Shown in pieces: positions 44,606-53,660 of a DNA stretch of 64,000 nucleotides. Source of the stretch: Gemmatimonadaceae bacterium (lineage in GTDB: Bacteria > Latescibacterota > UBA2968 > UBA8231); NCBI GenBank assembly GCA_002726335.1, contig PBSR01000214.1, positions 1-64,000 of the forward strand. The letters run 5' to 3'. Made by a program: the position numbers and the translations under genes. Below the pieces are notes generated by a model. It was not told the origin of the DNA, searched no databases, and saw only the letters and a program-made list of their open reading frames with translations. Each line of letters begins with the position of its first letter. Position 1 is the first letter of the stretch.

Positions 44606-46030
44606 ATGCTGCTGCACATCGTCCGCAAAGAACTGCTCGACCAGCTGCTCTCCCTGCGCTTTGCCATCGCCTGCGGGGTATGCCTGCTCGTGTTTCTGTT
44701 GAGTTCCATCGTCCTTACCCGGGACTACCGCGAGGCGATGTCGACCTACAACATGAACAAGGTCATGCACCGCAACGAACTGCAGCAACGGACGCAAATC
44801 TGGAGCCTGTCTCAGGGAGTCACCGTCGACCGGCCGTTGAACCTGATGAACACCCTCGTTCGCGGTCTCTCGAAGGAGCTGACGGAGAGCGTGCGGGTGC
44901 AGCCCGGAAATCGACTCGACTTTCCCGAGGGGTGGGAGCAGAACCCGGTGTTGCCCCTGTTTCCGGCGGTGGACTTCGTCTTCATCGTCGGCATCATCAT
45001 GAGCCTGCTGGCCCTGGCCTTCAGCTACGATGCGGTCTCAGGTGAAGCCGAGACAGGTGTGTTGAAACTGCTGATGTCGTACTCCGCGCCGCGCGATGTG
45101 GTTCTTCTGGGCAAGTGGATCGGCGGCTACCTGGCGCTGATCGCCCCCTTCGTTGTCTCCTTCGTTCTGGCCCTCATCCTCTCGCTGCTGTTTCCCGAAG
45201 TGCAGCCCAACACCGACAGTTTACTGGCCATCGTCGCCCTTCTCGTCCTCGCTCTGATGTACCTCGCCGCCATCTACAGCCTGGGTCTGTTTGTCTCCTG
45301 CCGGACCCGTCTGGCCTCCACGTCGATCACCGTTCTGGTGCTCGTGTGGGTGGCCCTGATCCTCGCCATTCCGAACATGGCCCCGTACGCCGTCGGCCAG
45401 TTCGTTTCGATTCCTTCGCGGGACGAGGTGGACCGGGAGAAGCAGGCCATGCAGCGGGAACTGAGCGACAGGTTCCAGCAGATCGTCAAGCAGGAACAGG
45501 AACGCCTGGGTACCGAGGACATCTGGCAGGACGAAGGGTTTCAGGAGCTTCAGCGCGAGATGCGCGAGGACTTCGAGGCGGAGGTCCAGAAGATCGAAGA
45601 CAGTTTCCTGACCCAGGTCAACGCGCAGACTCGACTGTCCGGCATCGTTGCGCGAGTTTCGCCGCTGACGTCCTTCAACATGGCCGCCTTTGATCTGGCC
45701 GGCGCCGGCATCGCCCAGGAAGAGGCCTACATTGAGGCGTTGAAAGCATTCAGCGGCTCCTGGCAGGAATACAGTGAGGAGAAGCAGAAAGCGTGGCGCG
45801 AGTTTCTGGAGCGTCAGCGATCCGGTGACGGGAGTGTCTCCATCAACTCAGGGGACATGGCGCAGTTCAATAATCTCGATCTGAGCGACGCACCGCGCTT
45901 CGGTTTTGCCCCCATGCCCGTGGGTGAGCGGCTGTCTGAGGTCTACGGCGACCTCCTGCTGCTGGGGCTGTGGAACGTCGCCTTCTTCATGCTCGCCTAT
46001 CTGTCTTTCCTGAGATATCCCGTGGAGTAG
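44606..46030 (+). CDS. ABC-2 family permease (paralog 2)
   Basis: 474 residues with the same plan as paralog 1: MLLHIVRKELLDQLLSLRFA, first helix CGVCLLVFLLSSIVL, periplasmic loop, then FVFIVGIIMSLLALAFSYDAVSGEAETGVLKLLMS with the coupling element, PFVVSFVLALILSLL, SITVLVLVWVALILAIPNMAPYA, a long charged coiled-coil-like insert (DEVDREKQAMQRELSDRFQQ) and a last helix LLLGLWNVAFFMLAYLSFL. The two permeases probably form a heterodimer with two copies of the ATPase. The paired charged inserts are large for this family and may contact partner proteins. Confidence 0.88.
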   Translation: MLLHIVRKELLDQLLSLRFAIACGVCLLVFLLSSIVLTRDYREAMSTYNMNKVMHRNELQQRTQIWSLSQGVTVDRPLNLMNTLVRGLSKELTESVRVQPGNRLDFPEGWEQNPVLPLFPAVDFVFIVGIIMSLLALAFSYDAVSGEAETGVLKLLMSYSAPRDVVLLGKWIGGYLALIAPFVVSFVLALILSLLFPEVQPNTDSLLAIVALLVLALMYLAAIYSLGLFVSCRTRLASTSITVLVLVWVALILAIPNMAPYAVGQFVSIPSRDEVDREKQAMQRELSDRFQQIVKQEQERLGTEDIWQDEGFQELQREMREDFEAEVQKIEDSFLTQVNAQTRLSGIVARVSPLTSFNMAAFDLAGAGIAQEEAYIEALKAFSGSWQEYSEEKQKAWREFLERQRSGDGSVSINSGDMAQFNNLDLSDAPRFGFAPMPVGERLSEVYGDLLLLGLWNVAFFMLAYLSFLRYPVE

Positions 46031-46123
46031 CCGGTTCTCCCGCTGTTCCGGGGTAGCGGCTAAGCCTATATTCTATAGCTTCTTACCCATCCGCTTACCT
46101 CCGGCACGCGTCCAAAAAAACTC

Positions 46124-48625
46124 ATGGGAAAATCCCTCAGCGACGGACTGGCGCGGCTCCAGAACGAGAGCCGCATTCCGGCCACCACCTGGCGGCAGTG
46201 GTGCAATCTGCTCGAAATGCACCCCGATGACGCGATCGATGTGTGGGAGGAGATCTGCCACCCCATCATGATCGCCAACCGCAAAGTGCCGGAGATTCCC
46301 TACATCCTGCAGTTGCGGTCCGGTCGTCCGGAGCTCGACATCTATGAGTTCAAGGACGAGTGCGCCAAGGTCCTTCACTTCATCACTTTCCTGTTCAACC
46401 TCGAAGACGAGCGCCTGACCAAGGGGAAAATCAAGAGCGCGTTGCTCAAGCTGTACAAGGGCGTCGCCACCCGGCTGCCCGCAACGACAAGGCAGAGCGC
46501 ACACATCGAGCGCTATCTGGCCGATGTCTGTGCCCTGGTCATCATAGCCAAGGTCGTAAAGGGCGAGAGCATCTCCCTCACTGGCGTGCTCAAGCCCGTC
46601 GTCGATGGCAAGGCCACCATCTCTCAGGTGGCAAGACTGGCGTTGAAGGCCCTCGGAGACGAGGACTATGCCACTGCTGTTCGCCAATTCCTGCACGATC
46701 CGTTCATCGATCCGACGGCCACTCCCCTGGAGGCCGGGAACGGTATCGACGACGACGACGATGATGATGACGACGACGATGACAATCCCATCGACGTCTC
46801 CCTGCTGAAGTTCAAGACGGCACTGCACGCCATCTATGAAGCCGAGGCTGGGGCTCCGACTTCCGCCGACAACGGCGAGGAGGGCGAGGAGGCGTCAGAC
46901 GAGGACGAGGATGGGGGGGACGAAGCGCTGCAAGAGCGGCTCAAGGTGGCCGCCGTCTTCGATCCTATGCGTGCGGCCATTCCATCGATGGAAGAGGCAC
47001 AGAATATCGCCCGGCGCCTGGAGGCGGCCCGGAACGCCGGCAAGAATCGCCCCACTCTGGCGGCCAGAGCCGCTCCGGCGGCGCCGGCTGCCGGAGGCGG
47101 TGGAGGCGGTGGCGGGGCCAAGAGTGGAGGCGGTGGTGGTGGTGGTGGTGGTGGTGGGGCCAAGAATGGCGGCGGAGCCACCGTCATCAAGGGGGGCGGT
47201 GCTGCCGCTGGCGGTGAGGGTGCGCCAGCCACGGGCCCTACCTCTTCGCCGGGGCCACGTAAAGACGGCGGTGAATCAGCCCGTGTCGACATGGCCAAGG
47301 CGGGGGACGTCGAGATCGAGCCCACCGACTTCGTCGATGTCGCCGAGGTCAGCTTTCCAGAGTTCAGCGAACGAGCCAAGCAGGTCTGTGCCCAGTTGGC
47401 GACGGTGGAGAAGCTCGATCAGAGCGTGTGGAGTCTGTTTGTCGACCCCTCCGCCACTATCGATGTACAGCTACTGGCGCGGACCCTGGCAAAAGAGAAC
47501 ACAGACACTTTCAAAGCGTACAACGCCATCCGTATGGCGGCACAGTACCTGCCGTTGAAGAATCTCCTGTCGGTTCCCGACAAGGCCCTGCAGAAAGAGC
47601 GCAACTTCATGCTCGAGGCGACGGGGCTGCTCAATACGGTGAACAACTCCAACCGGGAGTTGCAGCCCGACGCCCGGCCCATGGCGCCGCTGGCGAAGGT
47701 TCTCGATCACGCGGCCGGGGCCCTCGTGCGTCTGGAAGCCCTGCGGGTCAACACGAAGATGGGCGAGGACCACGGCGAGCAATACTCGCGTGAGGCCACC
47801 ACGGTCTATTACGAAGGGGCGCTACGGCAGGTCACGGATCTGACAGACCGTGACATCCTGAATCAGGCGCGAGAGAAGGCCGACGTCGACACGGTGGCCA
47901 TGTTGGGCTCCTTCGAGGCTGCCTCTCTGGTTGAGCACATCCACGAACGCAGCCGCGAGTATGTCAAAGGGCTGGTCGATGGTGGCCACGCCGGATCGGT
48001 CGATACCCTCAAGGCCTATTTCTCCGAACAGCCACTGGCATTCGACGACGTGGAAGCCAGCAGTGAAAGTACCGAAGTCCCCCCGGACCTGCTCAAATCA
48101 GGCGAGCTGGGTGATATTTTCGACGCCGCCGCCAAGTACGTGTGCAACCAGGCGTGGGCGGTGATGGAGGCGGCGCACGGCCCCGAGAAGGTGGTTCCGG
48201 AGATTATCAACAATCTGCGCGAGTTGATGGTGAGTTGCTTCAAGTTTCAACCTGAGCGCCGACGTCACCAGGACAATCCCCGCCTGGCCCTGACCGTGAT
48301 CAGTCTCGACAAGGTGGCGGGCAACGCCAACCTGAAGGACCTCTATGTGCGAGTCGACGACGCCGGCCAACTGCATTATGTGGCAGACTTCGAGGATGGC
48401 ACCTGGGTCGACCTGTTTCAGCTGATCGAGTACAAACCACAACGGCTGGCGTCGGCCGCAAGGAAGAAGTCCGAGGAAGAGGACACGGAGGCGCTGCAGA
48501 CGGGGCGCAAGTACCTGGCTACAGTCGGGCGTGCCAACAAGCTCTTCGGCGAGTCGCCGGCGCCGGTCATCAACGGCTGTTTCCGTGGCGACGACGGTGA
48601 GACGAAGATTTTCGACGCATTCTGA
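46124..48625 (+). CDS. Unrecognised 833-residue protein with poly-Asp and poly-Gly tracts
   Basis: I do not recognise the family. No signal peptide or membrane segment. Residues 1-205 are an alpha-helical domain (WRQWCNLLEMHPDDAIDVWEEICHPIM). Residues 209-220 are twelve aspartates. An acidic linker follows, then a Gly-rich linker from about residue 324 to 350 with runs of eight and eleven glycines and AKS/AKN interruptions. The C-terminal domain (about 400-833) is mostly helical (FPEFSERAKQVCAQLATVEKLDQSVW, IINNLRELMVSCFKFQ). The two-domain-with-linker plan suggests a scaffold or binding protein. It follows the permease gene by 93 bases with a weak TATATT box at 46067, so it may be a separate unit. 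Confidence 0.75.
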   Translation: MGKSLSDGLARLQNESRIPATTWRQWCNLLEMHPDDAIDVWEEICHPIMIANRKVPEIPYILQLRSGRPELDIYEFKDECAKVLHFITFLFNLEDERLTKGKIKSALLKLYKGVATRLPATTRQSAHIERYLADVCALVIIAKVVKGESISLTGVLKPVVDGKATISQVARLALKALGDEDYATAVRQFLHDPFIDPTATPLEAGNGIDDDDDDDDDDDDNPIDVSLLKFKTALHAIYEAEAGAPTSADNGEEGEEASDEDEDGGDEALQERLKVAAVFDPMRAAIPSMEEAQNIARRLEAARNAGKNRPTLAARAAPAAPAAGGGGGGGGAKSGGGGGGGGGGGAKNGGGATVIKGGGAAAGGEGAPATGPTSSPGPRKDGGESARVDMAKAGDVEIEPTDFVDVAEVSFPEFSERAKQVCAQLATVEKLDQSVWSLFVDPSATIDVQLLARTLAKENTDTFKAYNAIRMAAQYLPLKNLLSVPDKALQKERNFMLEATGLLNTVNNSNRELQPDARPMAPLAKVLDHAAGALVRLEALRVNTKMGEDHGEQYSREATTVYYEGALRQVTDLTDRDILNQAREKADVDTVAMLGSFEAASLVEHIHERSREYVKGLVDGGHAGSVDTLKAYFSEQPLAFDDVEASSESTEVPPDLLKSGELGDIFDAAAKYVCNQAWAVMEAAHGPEKVVPEIINNLRELMVSCFKFQPERRRHQDNPRLALTVISLDKVAGNANLKDLYVRVDDAGQLHYVADFEDGTWVDLFQLIEYKPQRLASAARKKSEEEDTEALQTGRKYLATVGRANKLFGESPAPVINGCFRGDDGETKIFDAF
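46748..46783 (+). repeat. GAC/GAT codon repeat encoding Asp12
   Basis: Twelve consecutive Asp codons mixing GAC and GAT. The mixed codons argue for selection on the protein rather than simple slippage. Confidence 0.9.
47093..47178 (+). repeat. GGN tract encoding poly-Gly linker
   Basis: Gly codons in two main runs, the second containing about eight tandem GGT units between 47131 and 47154. The pure GGT part can expand or contract in steps of one glycine without breaking the frame. Confidence 0.85.
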
Positions 48626-48647
48626 TCCGAAGGAGAGGCATTTCTGT

Positions 48648-49715
48648 ATGTCTGGTGAAACTGGATTCGCTGTCGTCGGCCTGGGAATGGGCAAGCATCA
48701 CTGCAAGGCGATCCAGCGCGCTCCGAAGGCGACTCTTGTCGCCGTCTGTGACGTCGACGAGGAGCGGTTGAACCCTGTGGCCGAGGAATACGGCTGCACG
48801 TCGTACACAGATCTTTCCGACCTGCTGGCCAACGATGACATCGACGTCGTCAATGTGGCCACGCCCTCCGGCTCCCACACGGAGGTCGGGCTGCAGGTCG
48901 CCGCCGCCGGCAAGCACATGATCGTCGAGAAGCCAGCCGATATCACGGCCCCGCGGGTCGACGAGCTGATCGCGGCCATCGACCAGGCCGGGGTCAAGGC
49001 GGCGGGTGTCTTTCAGTCGCGACTGGACCCCCTCAACATCGAGATCCGCGAGGCCGTGCAGGCCGGACGACTCGGACGGCTCATCGGCGTTCACGGACAT
49101 CTGCCCTGGTACCGCAAGCAATCCTATTATGACGGTGCGCACGGGGCGTGGAAGGGAACCTGGGGCATGGATGGTGGGGGATCGCTGATGAACCAGGGCG
49201 TGCACACCGTGGACCTGCTCCAGTGGCTTGCCGGCCGAGTGCATTCGGTGATGGGCATGTTCGGTGTCTTCAACCACGAGATCGAGGCCGAGGATCAGTC
49301 CGTCGCCTTGCTCCGCTTCGAGTCGGGGGCGCTGGGCACGCTCTACACCACGACCTGTGCGTATCCCGGACACGACCAGCGTATCACCATCTATGGCAGC
49401 GAGGGCTCCTTCGTAAAGCGGGAGGGAACGTTGGAGAGTTGGAAGCTGCTGGCCGACGAAGACGGCGGCCAGGAGGCGGACATGCTGGCACGCTTCGGCG
49501 AGAAGAAAGCGGCGAAGGCCAGCGGCGCGGCCGATCCCATGGCGGTCAGCTTCGATGGCCACACGCAGATCGTCATCGACATGGTGGAAGCGGTCCAGCA
49601 GGACCGCGAGCCGATGATCACGCTGGACAGCGCCCGGCACGCCGTAGAGATCATCAACGCCGTTTTCGAGTCCGGTCGCAGTGGCCGCGAAGTGACGATT
49701 TCCGGCAAAGCCTAG
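48648..49715 (+). CDS. Gfo/Idh/MocA family oxidoreductase
   Basis: 355 residues from ATG 48648 with AAGGAGAGG upstream. The N-terminal Rossmann fold shows FAVVGLGMGKHHCKAI and the family motif MIVEKPADITAPRVDEL, in which the Glu-Lys-Pro lysine is catalytic. The C-terminal domain has WGMDGGGSLMNQGVHTVDLLQWLAG, with the usual G(G)-x-L-x-D/N-x-G-x-H pattern. Such enzymes oxidise or reduce sugars and inositols with NAD(P). It is three bases upstream of the acetamidase gene, an operon. The substrate is not evident. Confidence 0.93.
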   Translation: MSGETGFAVVGLGMGKHHCKAIQRAPKATLVAVCDVDEERLNPVAEEYGCTSYTDLSDLLANDDIDVVNVATPSGSHTEVGLQVAAAGKHMIVEKPADITAPRVDELIAAIDQAGVKAAGVFQSRLDPLNIEIREAVQAGRLGRLIGVHGHLPWYRKQSYYDGAHGAWKGTWGMDGGGSLMNQGVHTVDLLQWLAGRVHSVMGMFGVFNHEIEAEDQSVALLRFESGALGTLYTTTCAYPGHDQRITIYGSEGSFVKREGTLESWKLLADEDGGQEADMLARFGEKKAAKASGAADPMAVSFDGHTQIVIDMVEAVQQDREPMITLDSARHAVEIINAVFESGRSGREVTISGKA

Positions 49716-49718
49716 CCA

Positions 49719-50663
49719 ATGGCGCATCACGAGTTCACGCCGACCCACTACCACAATACACTGGGCTGGCACGATCCGGTGCTGGAGATCGATCCCGGCG
49801 ACACGGTGGTGACCACCACGGTAGACGCACGGGGACAGGATCACGCCGGGGAGCGCGTCGCGCAGCGGGGCAATCCGCAGACCGGGCCGTTCTACGTGAG
49901 GGGAGCTGAACCCGGAGACGCGCTGGTGGTGACCCTCGACGAGTTGACGCCGAACCGGTCCTGGGGTTTTACCGGCTGCGAAGTGGCGCCGAACGTGCTG
50001 GACCCCGGGTATCGGCCGACCTTCGATGATGATCTGGCAAACTGTCCGACCTTCGACGGCGCGCCCTTCTTCCGCTGGGCTGTGGACGTCGAGGCGGGCA
50101 CGGTCCATCTGGCCGAACCGGAAGGACCCCTGTCAGGACTCCAGCTGACGCTGGACCCGATGGTGGGCTGTTTCGGCGTGGCCCCCCCGGGTCGGCAGGC
50201 GATCTCTACCGCCACCTCCTCAACCCACGGCGGCAACATGGACTACCGTGGCTTTCGCCAGGGCACCAAGGTGTATTTCCCCGTGTCCGCCCCCGGGGCT
50301 CTGTTCCACATCGGCGACGGCCACGCCGTGCAGGGCGACGGTGAGATCGTCGGCACGGGTGTAGAGATCTCCTTCAGCGTCCGCTTTACCGTGGATGTGG
50401 TGAAGGATTCATCCGCCCGCTGGCCTCGCGCCGAAGATGCCGACTGGCTCATGACGGTGGGTAACGCTCGACCCCTGGACCAGTGCGTGCAGCATGCCAC
50501 CACGGAGATGCTGGGCTGGCTGCAGTCGGACCACGGTCTCAGCGCACGGGCAGCACACCAGCTGTTGGGACAGACGGTGGCCTACGACCTGGGGAACATC
50601 TTCGACCCTGCGTACACGATGGTCTGCAAGATTCGCAAAGAGCACGTCCAGGCACTTCGGTAG
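49719..50663 (+). CDS. Acetamidase/formamidase family protein
   Basis: 314 residues. FmdA/AmdA-type amidase that splits small amides to ammonia and the acid. Motifs: VVTTTVDARGQDHAG, GPFYVRGAEPGDALVVTL, PMVGCFGVAPPG, HGGNMDYRGFRQGTKVYFPVSAPGALFHIGDGHAVQGDGE with the metal-binding Asp-Gly-His, and TAYDL-like TVAYDLGNIFDPAYTMVCKI near the end. It is translated directly after the Gfo/Idh gene and converges on cysNC with a 14-base gap. It may release nitrogen from a sugar-derived amide; that is inference. Confidence 0.93.
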   Translation: MAHHEFTPTHYHNTLGWHDPVLEIDPGDTVVTTTVDARGQDHAGERVAQRGNPQTGPFYVRGAEPGDALVVTLDELTPNRSWGFTGCEVAPNVLDPGYRPTFDDDLANCPTFDGAPFFRWAVDVEAGTVHLAEPEGPLSGLQLTLDPMVGCFGVAPPGRQAISTATSSTHGGNMDYRGFRQGTKVYFPVSAPGALFHIGDGHAVQGDGEIVGTGVEISFSVRFTVDVVKDSSARWPRAEDADWLMTVGNARPLDQCVQHATTEMLGWLQSDHGLSARAAHQLLGQTVAYDLGNIFDPAYTMVCKIRKEHVQALR

Positions 50664-50677
50664 CGGTCGCCTCCTGG

Positions 50678-52615
50678 CTACGAGGCGATGTCCCTGTCTT
50701 CGAGCATTTTCAAGATGGCCTCCACACATCTGGACACGGGCCACTCGTGGGTGGGCAGACTGAGATCGGGGGCTGACGGTTCCTCATAGGCTGAGGAGAC
50801 ACCGGGGAAGTTGGCGATCTCGCCACTGTCGGCACGTTCATACCAGCCCTCGGTGTCGCGTTCCCGGCATACCGGGACCGGTGCCGCCAGATGCACGACG
50901 AGGAAGCGGTCCTCGCCGATGACCTGTGCTGCCTTTCTTCGCACCTGCTCGCTGGGGGCGACGAAAGCGCCAATGCAGATCAGCCCCGCCTCATTGATCA
51001 ACCGCGCCACTTCAGCGCTGCGGCGAAGATTCTCCGAGCGGTCCTCAGCGGTGAAGCCCAGATCCCTGCTGATCCCCTGCCGCATGTTCTGGCCATCCAG
51101 CACCGTGGCCGCCCGACCCATCTCGAACAACCGGCGTTCCAGCGCGTAGGCAATCGTGGTCTTGCCCGATCCCGTCAGTCCCGTCAGCAGGATCGTCGCC
51201 CCCCGTTGCCCGTACCGCGCCTGGCGCTCATCCGCCGTAACATGGCTCGACTCGGTCTGCAGACTCTCCGACAGCGGTTCGTCGTCCCAGTGGTCGCGGC
51301 GATCGTCGCCCGTGGTGCGATCGACGATCATACCAGCCGCCAGCGTGGCATTGGTGATGCGATCGACGATGATGAAGGCGCCGGATGTCCGGTTGCGCCG
51401 GTAACTGTCAAAACAGACCGGCTCGCTCAAGGAGACGTTGCAGCGGCCGATCTCGTTCAGGCTGAGAGTCGGCGTGTCCTGTCGGTGCAGGCTGTTCACG
51501 TCGACCTGGTAACGCAGCGTGCTGATGGTCCCGGTGACGCTCTTGGCGGCCTGCTTGAACAGATAGGTCTTGCCCGGAACCATCTGCTCGTCGTGCATCC
51601 ACACGACCATGGCGTCGAATCTCTGCTCCAGCCGCGGCACATTACCAGGGCGGACGATCATGTCGCCGCGGCTGACGTCGATCTCGTCGTCGAGAGTGAG
51701 AGTGACCGACTGCTGCGAGCAGGCCTCCTCCAGTTCGCCGTCAAAGGTGACGATCGACTTGATCCGGCTCGTCCGGCGAGAGGGCAGGGCCATCACCTCG
51801 TCCCCTTGCCGGACGATCCCCGAAGCGATGGTGCCGCAGAAACCACGGAAGTCGAGGTTGGGCCGGTTGACGAACTGCACCGGGAAGCGGAAGTCTTCGA
51901 GGTTGCGGTCGGAGCCGATGTAGATCGTATCGAGGAATCGCATCAGCGTCGGACCTTCGAACCACGGCATATTCGTGCTGGGATCGACGATGTTGTCGCC
52001 CAGCAGCGCCGAGATCGGCATGAAGTGCAGATCGGGCAGTTCGAGGCGGGCGGCGAAATCGCGGTAGTCGGCCCGGATCCGGTCGAAGACCTGCTCATCG
52101 AAGTTGACCAGATCCATCTTGTTGACCGCGACGAGGACGTGCTTGATGCCCAGCAGGGAGACGATAAAGCTGTGTCGTCGGGTCTGGGTGACCACACCGT
52201 GCCGTGCATCGATGAGGATGATGGCCAGGTCCGACGTCGAAGCACCTGTGGCCATGTTTCGCGTGTACTGTTCGTGGCCAGGCGTGTCGGCGATGATGAA
52301 CTTCCGCCGTGTCGTCGAAAAGTAGCGGTAGGCGACATCGATGGTGATGCCCTGTTCCCGTTCGGCCTTGAGGCCATCGGTGAACAGGGCAGGATCGAAA
52401 TCGCCGCCCGTTGTACCAATGGCGGCAGAATCCTGCTCCAGCGTCTTCAGTGTGTCTTCGTAGATCAGCTTGGCGTCGTAGAACAGGCGGCCGATGAGGG
52501 TGCTCTTCCCATCATCGACGCTGCCACATGTGAGGAACCGCAGCAACTCCTTCTGCTCATGTTGCGCCAGGTACGCGTCGATGTCGTCGGCGATGAGGTC
52601 GGACTGGTGTGTCAA
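50678..52615 (-). CDS. cysNC: Sulfate adenylyltransferase subunit 1 fused to APS kinase
   Basis: 645 residues: CysN GTPase (residues about 20-440) and C-terminal CysC adenylylsulfate kinase (about 470-645). GTPase motifs [26 protein letters not shown] and NKMDL; kinase P-loop [14 protein letters not shown] (about 478) and [16 protein letters not shown]. With CysD it makes APS from ATP and sulfate and then PAPS. The start is TTG 52615, overlapping the cysD stop in TTGA. The same fusion is known as NodQ. PAPS can feed sulfate assimilation or sulfation of polysaccharides; no PAPS reductase is in the window. Confidence 0.96.
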   Translation of the reverse strand: MTHQSDLIADDIDAYLAQHEQKELLRFLTCGSVDDGKSTLIGRLFYDAKLIYEDTLKTLEQDSAAIGTTGGDFDPALFTDGLKAEREQGITIDVAYRYFSTTRRKFIIADTPGHEQYTRNMATGASTSDLAIILIDARHGVVTQTRRHSFIVSLLGIKHVLVAVNKMDLVNFDEQVFDRIRADYRDFAARLELPDLHFMPISALLGDNIVDPSTNMPWFEGPTLMRFLDTIYIGSDRNLEDFRFPVQFVNRPNLDFRGFCGTIASGIVRQGDEVMALPSRRTSRIKSIVTFDGELEEACSQQSVTLTLDDEIDVSRGDMIVRPGNVPRLEQRFDAMVVWMHDEQMVPGKTYLFKQAAKSVTGTISTLRYQVDVNSLHRQDTPTLSLNEIGRCNVSLSEPVCFDSYRRNRTSGAFIIVDRITNATLAAGMIVDRTTGDDRRDHWDDEPLSESLQTESSHVTADERQARYGQRGATILLTGLTGSGKTTIAYALERRLFEMGRAATVLDGQNMRQGISRDLGFTAEDRSENLRRSAEVARLINEAGLICIGAFVAPSEQVRRKAAQVIGEDRFLVVHLAAPVPVCRERDTEGWYERADSGEIANFPGVSSAYEEPSAPDLSLPTHEWPVSRCVEAILKMLEDRDIAS

Positions 52616-53556
52616 AAGTACCCGCGTTTCTTCTTCTCTTCCATGCCGGCACCACCCTCATCCTGGTCGATGACCCGGCCCTGACGTTCGGAGGTGGTGG
52701 ACAGCAGCATCTCCTGGATGATCAGCGGCAAGGTTGTGGCAGACGAGTCGACGGCACCGGACAACGGGTAGCACCCCAGCGTGCGGAAGCGGACACGGCG
52801 CATCTCGGGTTCTTCCCCCGGCTCGAGCTGCAGGCGATCGTCATCGACGAGGATCTTCTCCCCGTGGCGATGGACAACCGGGCGCTCGGCGGCGAAGTAG
52901 AGGGGCACGATGGGGATCTGCTCGAGGTGGATGTACTGCCAGACGTCGAGCTCGGTCCAGTTCGACAGGGGAAAAACCCGGATGCTCTCACCTTTGTTGG
53001 CTCGAGTGTTGTAGATGTTCCACAGTTCGGGACGCTGGTTCTTCGGATCCCAGCGATGATGCTGGTCACGGAAGGAGAAGACGCGCTCCTTGGCGCGGGA
53101 TTTTTCTTCGTCGCGTCTGGCCCCGCCGAAGGCGGCGTCGAAGCCATACTTGTCGAGGGCCTGCTTCAGGGCGTCCGTCTTCATCAATTCGGTGTGCTTC
53201 TCGCTGTCGTCGAGAGGGTGGATGTCGTGCTTCTGACCCTCCTCGTTGATGTAGACGATCACATCCAGACCCAGCTCCTTCCGTGCATAATTCTCACGGA
53301 AGTCGATCATCTCGCTGAATTTCCAGGTGGTATCCACGTGCATCAGCGGGAAGGGGGGCCTGGCAGGGTAAAACGCCTTCTGCGCCAGGCGCACCATCAC
53401 CGACGAGTCTTTGCCTACCGAGTAGAGCATGACCGGGTTGTGGAACTCGGACGCCACCTCGCGCATGATGTGGATGCTCTCGGCTTCCAGTTGCTTGAGG
53501 TGGGTCAGATGATACCCGGAGACGGCCGGATCCACAGGTCGGTTGGGCAAGTGCAA
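52612..53556 (-). CDS. cysD: Sulfate adenylyltransferase subunit 2
   Basis: Up to 314 residues. It is the PP-loop catalytic subunit: [21 protein letters not shown] holds the SxGKDS loop, and [22 protein letters not shown] and [14 protein letters not shown] are family signatures. It forms the ATP sulfurylase with CysN. The open frame begins at TTG 53556, but family members start close to [16 protein letters not shown], so a later start (for example the GTG near 53534) is possible. The 104-base gap to the upstream nucleotidyltransferase gene shows no clear terminator. Confidence 0.95.
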   Translation of the reverse strand: MHLPNRPVDPAVSGYHLTHLKQLEAESIHIMREVASEFHNPVMLYSVGKDSSVMVRLAQKAFYPARPPFPLMHVDTTWKFSEMIDFRENYARKELGLDVIVYINEEGQKHDIHPLDDSEKHTELMKTDALKQALDKYGFDAAFGGARRDEEKSRAKERVFSFRDQHHRWDPKNQRPELWNIYNTRANKGESIRVFPLSNWTELDVWQYIHLEQIPIVPLYFAAERPVVHRHGEKILVDDDRLQLEPGEEPEMRRVRFRTLGCYPLSGAVDSSATTLPLIIQEMLLSTTSERQGRVIDQDEGGAGMEEKKKRGYF

Positions 53557-53660
53557 TCAGTTCGATGGTCGTAGTGTCGGGGCGCTGTAGAGCAGTCCAG
53601 GCGAAAGCAGACTACATAATGTGCGCATCAGACCCAGCGCCGGCCATAGCCAACCAAAGG

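Noticed and set aside
47093..47178. Poly-Gly tract as a sign of a PE_PGRS or silk-like protein
   Set aside because: The tract is a short linker between two ordinary helical domains, not a repeated Gly-rich protein body.
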